Shown here: in pieces, positions 60,320 to 64,000 of the stretch
Position numbering within the stretch: the stretch's first letter is position 1
How the letters are laid out: every line of letters starts with the position of its first letter
Assembly: GCA_031378805.1 (NCBI GenBank)
Contig: JANNEO010000075.1
Span: forward strand, 1 to 64,000
Length of the DNA: 64,000 bases
DNA from: JADCCX01 sp031378805
GTDB lineage: Bacteria > Pseudomonadota > Alphaproteobacteria > Rhizobiales > Beijerinckiaceae
Reading direction: 5' to 3'
The notes under the pieces: generated by a model
What the model saw: the letters and a program-made list of their open reading frames with translations, nothing else
What the model was told of the DNA's origin: nothing
Database searches by the model: none
Made by a program: the position numbers and the translations under genes

Positions 60320-60870
60320 GATGCGCCTGCTTCCGCTCGATCAATCGCATCCATGAGAGCTCGACCCGACAGAAACTGCTCCAGATCGGTCTGATCGATC
60401 ATGCGGACGAGGCCCCGCACGTGCTGCGCCAGCGCAGTTGCAAGCACGGGCTCATCCGGTCGATCCAGCAGGTTGCGGGCCAGCGCCTGCTCCAGCGCAT
60501 CGGCGGGGGCGTCTGGTGCCAACGCCGCTTCATAGGCTTCTGCCCGACCATAGAAGGCCTGCCCAAGCTTCTTGATCTTCTTGGGCACGGACACATCCCC
60601 GATGCCGATTTCACGCAACGCAGCGTCGAGATCGGCGAAAAAGCGGTCAACCAGTTCCTGTGCCAGCGAAGCCGCCGGGGCAGGCAGCACACGCAGGCGG
60701 CGCAGAACGAGCACGATATGCAATGCGAGCGCGTCGAACCGCCCCATTACCGTGTCCGGCACGCCCATGACGCGGTAGATGCGCGGCAAGCGGGCTGCGG
60801 CCACGATGTCGCCATAGACCACGTCCACGGAGGGAACCTGTTTCGAGTGCGCGAAAAGACCAAACACCAT
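60316..60870 (-). CDS. Ubiquinol-cytochrome c chaperone family protein
   Basis: About 184 residues from ATG 60870, with GGAG upstream (a GTG at 60876 is possible). Sequence: FGLFAHSKQVPSVDVVYGDIVAAARLPRIYRVMGVPDTVMGRFDALALHIVLVLRRLRVLPAPAASLAQELVDRFFADLDAALREIGIGDVSVPKKIKKLGQAFYGRAEAYEAAL. The DxxxGRFDxxxLHxxLxxxRL and LREIGVGDxxVPKxxKxxxxxFYGR motifs define the family (CBP3/UQCC1-like). It assists cytochrome b / bc1 complex maturation. First gene of the DUF177-plsX-fabH unit; divergent from the BamE-like gene. Confidence 0.93.
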   Translation of the reverse strand: MVFGLFAHSKQVPSVDVVYGDIVAAARLPRIYRVMGVPDTVMGRFDALALHIVLVLRRLRVLPAPAASLAQELVDRFFADLDAALREIGIGDVSVPKKIKKLGQAFYGRAEAYEAALAPDAPADALEQALARNLLDRPDEPVLATALAQHVRGLVRMIDQTDLEQFLSGRALMDAIDRAEAGAS

Positions 60871-61017
60871 GTTCACACCGCTCCGTGCATTAAGGCAAAC
60901 GGCTTGCCTGTTCGTTGAGGCCGCGCCAGTTGCGCGTTTCGCCGTCGCGGGCTACGAACCCCTTTCAGGCTGGCGTCATATAGGCGCTTCATTGCGGCTC
61001 TCATAGGTTTGCTTTTC

Positions 61018-61476
61018 ATGACCCTCACGAAATTTGCGCAACGCAGCGCCCTGGTGGCAGTTGTTGGCCTTTCGCTTGGCCTTGCTGCCTGCGAGGGCGA
61101 AGTCATCAGTCGGGGCTGGCAACAGGATGACCGGGCACTGGAGCAGATCAAGCCGGGTGCGTCGGCCGAACAGGTGCTTCTGGTGCTTGGTACGCCTTCC
61201 ACGGTCTCCACCGTCGGCAGCAAGACATATTACTACGTTTCGCAGCGTCTGGGCCGCCGTTTTGCCTTCATGAAGGAAAACCTGCAGGATCAGCGCGTGG
61301 TTGCGATCTATCTCGACCCGAAAAACAAGGTGACGCGCGTCGCCAATTTCGGCATCCAGGACGGACAGTTGTTCGATTTTGTCAGCCGCACCACACCATC
61401 GGGCGGTGAAGACATCACCATTCTGAAGCAGCTGTTCCGTGCGTCCAATTTGCTGGCGCCACTCCCGCCAAGCTGA
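61018..61476 (+). CDS. Outer membrane lipoprotein BamE/OmlA (SmpA) family
   Basis: 152 residues from MTLTKFAQRSALVAVVGLSLGLAACEGE, a lipoprotein signal with lipobox LAAC, lipidated Cys25. The SmpA/OmlA domain follows: ALEQIKPGASAEQVLLVLGTPSTVSTVGSKTYYYVSQRLGRRFAFMKENLQDQRVVAIYLDPKNKVTRVANFGIQDGQLFDFVSRTTPSGG. It is part of, or related to, the outer-membrane protein assembly machine. Divergent from the chaperone operon, a conserved alphaproteobacterial arrangement. The next gene starts 9 bp later. Confidence 0.93.
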   Translation: MTLTKFAQRSALVAVVGLSLGLAACEGEVISRGWQQDDRALEQIKPGASAEQVLLVLGTPSTVSTVGSKTYYYVSQRLGRRFAFMKENLQDQRVVAIYLDPKNKVTRVANFGIQDGQLFDFVSRTTPSGGEDITILKQLFRASNLLAPLPPS

Positions 61477-61485
61477 CCCTTTGAC

Positions 61486-62511
61486 ATGAGCCTGCTTCCG
61501 GGACCACTGCGTGCGGCGCTTCAAGCGCTGGCGCAAGGGCGCGGACGCAGCGATCTTGCCCGGCGTTCTGCGGCCATCACGGCGACGTATCAGGCCCGCC
61601 GCAATTCCAGTCAGTCACTGCTGACAGCTGACGATGCCTTGGCCTATGCCCTGGCGCGGATGCCCGCGACCTATGCTGCGACGAGGGAAGCCCTTCACCA
61701 CCTGCTGGCCGCGCAGCCTGATTTTTCGCCGACCTCCCTGCTGGATATCGGCTGTGGCCCTGGAACCGCCAGTTTTGCGGCGCATGACGTGGTTGCAGGG
61801 CTTGCCGAATTCATATTGCTCGACCGAAATGGCCCATTCCTTGATCTTGCAAAGAGCCTAGTGGGCACGGTTCTTCCTGGAAAAGACGTTCGATTTCTGG
61901 ATCAGGATGTATCGCGCGGCATGACGGGCGATCCCTTTGATCTCGTGATTGGCAGCTACGTTCTGGCCGAGCTTGGGTCTGCGCAACAGGCTGCGCTGAT
62001 CCCGGCGCTGTGGCAGGCAACGCGGCACGCGCTGGTGCTGGTCGAGCCTGGTACGCCCGATGGGTTCGCGCGATTGAGGATGGTTCGCAGTGCCTTGATC
62101 GGTTCAGGCGCACATGTCGCGGCACCCTGCACCCATGAAGCACTCTGCCCCATGGCGGGAGATCACTGGTGCAGATTCTTCGCCCGGGTCCAGCGCAGCC
62201 GCGACCACAGAATGCTCAAGGGCGGCGACAAGCCCTACGAAGATGAGCCCTATGCCTATCTCGTGCTGACGCGCCAGACGCCCCAGGCCAGGATGAGCCA
62301 TCGTGTTGTAGGCAGGCCAGTCGAAACCAAAGTCGAGGTGGCGGTGCCGGTTTGTGGGATTGAAGGACTTGAAACTCAGTCTGCGCCGCGCAGGAACAAG
62401 ACATTGTTCAAGCACTACAAGAGGTTGGACTGGGGAGATGCGGTTCAGAGTCAAATGCAAGAGAGTCTGGCTGAACATGAGAAGGTGCCACTTCGGAGCG
62501 CAGATTCTTGA
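61486..62511 (+). CDS. Rsm22-family ribosome-associated methyltransferase
   Basis: 341 residues. A SAM-binding motif SLLDIGCGPGTASFAAH lies at 84-100, and the region ALVLVEPGTPDGFARLRMVRSALI is typical for this family. Four cysteines at about 215, 221, 229 (CTHEALCPMAGDHWC) and 290 (VPVCG) match the cluster-binding set known from mitochondrial METTL17/Rsm22, which carry a [4Fe-4S] cluster. It assists small-subunit ribosome biogenesis. The reading frame extends to 62511, with a poorly conserved tail. It is 9 bp from the BamE-like gene. Confidence 0.88.
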   Translation: MSLLPGPLRAALQALAQGRGRSDLARRSAAITATYQARRNSSQSLLTADDALAYALARMPATYAATREALHHLLAAQPDFSPTSLLDIGCGPGTASFAAHDVVAGLAEFILLDRNGPFLDLAKSLVGTVLPGKDVRFLDQDVSRGMTGDPFDLVIGSYVLAELGSAQQAALIPALWQATRHALVLVEPGTPDGFARLRMVRSALIGSGAHVAAPCTHEALCPMAGDHWCRFFARVQRSRDHRMLKGGDKPYEDEPYAYLVLTRQTPQARMSHRVVGRPVETKVEVAVPVCGIEGLETQSAPRRNKTLFKHYKRLDWGDAVQSQMQESLAEHEKVPLRSADS

Positions 62512-62629
62512 CACCCGTGCGCTCTTCTGTCATCCGAGCTTCATGAGCAATCAGACAACACGCGCCCGACGACTGCCCGCGAGCCTTGCTGGCGCGTAAC
62601 GTCTGTTCGCCTTTGCGAATGCCGTCATG

Positions 62630-62656
62630 ACCGCGCCTCACAAGCGCGGTTTTTTA
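62630..62656 (+). terminator. Rho-independent terminator before argC
   Basis: ACCGCGC - CTCACAA - GCGCGGT followed by TTTTTTATT. Stem of seven pairs with a perfect T run. It lies 119 bp after the Rsm22-type stop and 43 bp before the argC start, so argC must have its own promoter overlapping or after it, or is read through. Confidence 0.8.
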
Positions 62657-62698
62657 TTGCTTGATGCAGATCGTTTCCAAACGTCCAGGAACTCTCCC

Positions 62699-63667
62699 AT
62701 GAACCAAATGCCATCATCCAGCGCGTTCAAGCTCAAGGGCAAGCTGCCATCGATTTTCATCGACGGCGAAGCGGGCACCACCGGCCTGCAAATCCGCGAG
62801 CGCCTGGCAGCCTTGGGCAGCGTGACGGTGCTGAGCATCAATCCGGCGCAGCGCAAGGATGCGGGCGCGCGCAAAGCCATGATGGCAGCGGCGGACCTGA
62901 TCATCCTGTGCCTGCATGATGATCACGCGCGGGAGGCCACGGCCATGGCTGCCGCGTTGGGACATGATTCGCCGCGCATTCTCGATGCGTCCACAGCGCA
63001 TCGTGTGGCGGAGGGCTGGACCTTTGGCTTTGCGGAGCTGGCAACGGGCCAGGCCCAAGCGATCAAGGCGGCGACGCGCGTTGCCAATCCCGGCTGCTAT
63101 TCGACCGGCGCCATCGCATTGCTCCGGCCGCTGGTGGATGCTGGACTGATCCCCGCGGCATTTCCGCTGACCATCAACGCCGTGTCCGGCTACTCTGGCG
63201 GAGGGCGGCAGATGATCGAAAACCACGAGGCCGGAACTTCCCCCGCTTTCGAGCTGTACGGGCTTGGTCTCGAGCACAAGCATGTACCGGAGACAATGAA
63301 ATATTCTGGCCTGACAACGCGTCCGATCTTCGTACCGTCCGTCGGCAATTTCCGTCAGGGAATGCTGGTGAGCGTGCCGCTGCATCTGGATGCCTTGTCG
63401 GGAAATACGTCCGGTACAGACCTATTGGCGGCGCTCTCCAAGCACTACGAGGGCGCTGAATTCGTGAAGGTCATCGATGCCGAGGCCATCAAGGCCGAGG
63501 GTGGCAAGCTTGAGGCGGAGAGCCTGAACGGCACAAACATCCTCGAAATACGCGTCTTTGCCAATGAGAGCAGGCGGCAGGCAGTGCTCGTCGCCAAACT
63601 CGACAATCTTGGAAAAGGCGCATCCGGTGCAGCCGTGCAGAACCTGAAGTTGATGCTGGGGGTGTGA
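62699..63667 (+). CDS. argC: N-acetyl-gamma-glutamyl-phosphate reductase
   Basis: 322 residues from MNQMPSSSAFKLKGKLPSIFIDGEAGTTGLQIRERL, with AGGA before the ATG. The dinucleotide motif DGEAGTTGL and catalytic Cys133 in ANPGCYSTGAIALLRPL are present; GYSGGGRQMIE is the other strong ArgC block. The length is that of the short ArgC type 2 used by alphaproteobacteria. Third step of arginine synthesis (N-acetylglutamyl phosphate to the semialdehyde, with NADPH). Its TGA overlaps the ATG of the next gene (TGATG). Confidence 0.96.
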   Translation: MNQMPSSSAFKLKGKLPSIFIDGEAGTTGLQIRERLAALGSVTVLSINPAQRKDAGARKAMMAAADLIILCLHDDHAREATAMAAALGHDSPRILDASTAHRVAEGWTFGFAELATGQAQAIKAATRVANPGCYSTGAIALLRPLVDAGLIPAAFPLTINAVSGYSGGGRQMIENHEAGTSPAFELYGLGLEHKHVPETMKYSGLTTRPIFVPSVGNFRQGMLVSVPLHLDALSGNTSGTDLLAALSKHYEGAEFVKVIDAEAIKAEGGKLEAESLNGTNILEIRVFANESRRQAVLVAKLDNLGKGASGAAVQNLKLMLGV

Positions 63668-64000
63668 TGATGACTGCCAATGCAGAGATTGCCGCGATAC
63701 GCGCCGCGACGCAGACCTATTTCGACGGTCTCTATGATGGAGATGCGGACAAGATCGCAACGGTGTTTCTGCCGAGTTCAGCGCTGACGCAGGTTTTCGA
63801 CAACGAACTGAAGGTTGTGCCCCGCGATGAATGGCTGAACGCAGTCCGCAACCGCCCATCACCGCAAGCGCAAGGGCTTGTCCGCGATGACCATGTTCTG
63901 GTGATCGATCTGATCGGGGACAACCTCGCGCTGGTGAAAGTCAAATGCCAAATGCCACCGCGGTTTTTCACGGATTTGCTGAGTTTCGTGAAGATCGACG
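63667..64000 (+). CDS. SnoaL-like/NTF2-like protein, partial (3' end outside window)
   Basis: From ATG 63667: MMTANAEIAAIRAATQTYFDGLYDGDADKIATVFLPSSALTQVFDNELKVVPRDEWLNAVRNRPSPQAQGLVRDDHVLVIDLIGDNLALVKVKCQMPPRFFTDLLSFVKID, open at the window edge. The pattern YFDGLYDGDADKIATVFLPSSAL, DEWLNAVRNRPSP and AxVKVxCQMPPRxFTDxLSxxK is that of small NTF2-fold (SnoaL-like) proteins often labelled nuclear transport factor 2 family or putative lumazine-binding. Coupled to argC by the stop-start overlap. Role unknown. Confidence 0.8.
   Translation, partial: MMTANAEIAAIRAATQTYFDGLYDGDADKIATVFLPSSALTQVFDNELKVVPRDEWLNAVRNRPSPQAQGLVRDDHVLVIDLIGDNLALVKVKCQMPPRFFTDLLSFVKID

Overview
The window reads as chromosome of an alphaproteobacterium, most likely a Hyphomicrobiales (Rhizobiales) member. 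Supporting this are the block ubiquinol-cytochrome c chaperone / DUF177 / plsX / fabH / ihfA / merR with a divergent BamE-like lipoprotein, a DUF6481 protein, an Rsm22-type methyltransferase and a high-GC, tightly packed gene style with many ATGA stop-start overlaps. No plasmid or phage backbone genes are visible.

Layout. 1-7.3 kb: end of a glycosyltransferase, an oligopeptide-type ABC importer (fused ATPase, two permeases, Tat-type binding protein) and a divergent GMC oxidoreductase. 7.4-14.7 kb: two convergent units, UbiA-type prenyltransferase / DprE1-type oxidase / GT-C-like membrane protein facing aminotransferase / SDR / small flippase-like protein, together resembling a lipid-linked sugar pathway. 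14.9-20.0 kb: orphan TAXI binding protein with a BadF/NagK-type kinase, DUF6481, FadL-type porin and FAH-family hydrolase. 20.1-20.2 kb: a decayed IS3 end touching a 17-bp copy of a tRNA-Pro 3' end. 20.4-28.6 kb: a copper/heavy-metal unit (double DUF305, small periplasmic protein, CusA, an unusual CusB, sensor kinase and regulator). 29.3-32.5 kb: LysR, a trans-sulfuration-type PLP enzyme and an amino-acid binding protein. 32.6-33.4 kb: IS3 tail and a broken SRAP (YedK) gene. 33.5-43.2 kb: methyltransferases, fasciclin, SOUL, DUF4149, NnrU-type, DUF2805, CioAB-type bd oxidase with a GbsR regulator, a photolyase/cryptochrome and an ABC-permease remnant. 43.5-45.5 kb: an RTX protein. 45.8-54.6 kb: 5-hydroxyisourate hydrolase and a transport cluster of three paralogous NMT1/THI5-like binding proteins, a complete TctCBA transporter, a BMP-domain protein and a LysR regulator. 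55.4 kb: tRNA-Pro(GGG). 55.6-64 kb: core genes ending with argC and a partial SnoaL-like gene.

The 17-bp tRNA-Pro end copy at 20.1 kb lies on the correct side of the tRNA gene at 55.4 kb to be the distal attachment site of an old integrated island of about 35 kb. That interval holds almost all the accessory genes, both IS remnants and all clear pseudogenes, but no integrase was found, so this is a hypothesis.

The most unusual items are the DprE1/UbiA/GT-C cluster with a vestigial HAD domain on UbiA, the transport cluster whose BMP protein and one NMT1-like protein lack export signals, and the CusB-like adaptor with an extra N-terminal domain and membrane segments. Starts were re-chosen where ribosome-binding sites or homology favoured an internal codon; no database search was possible.
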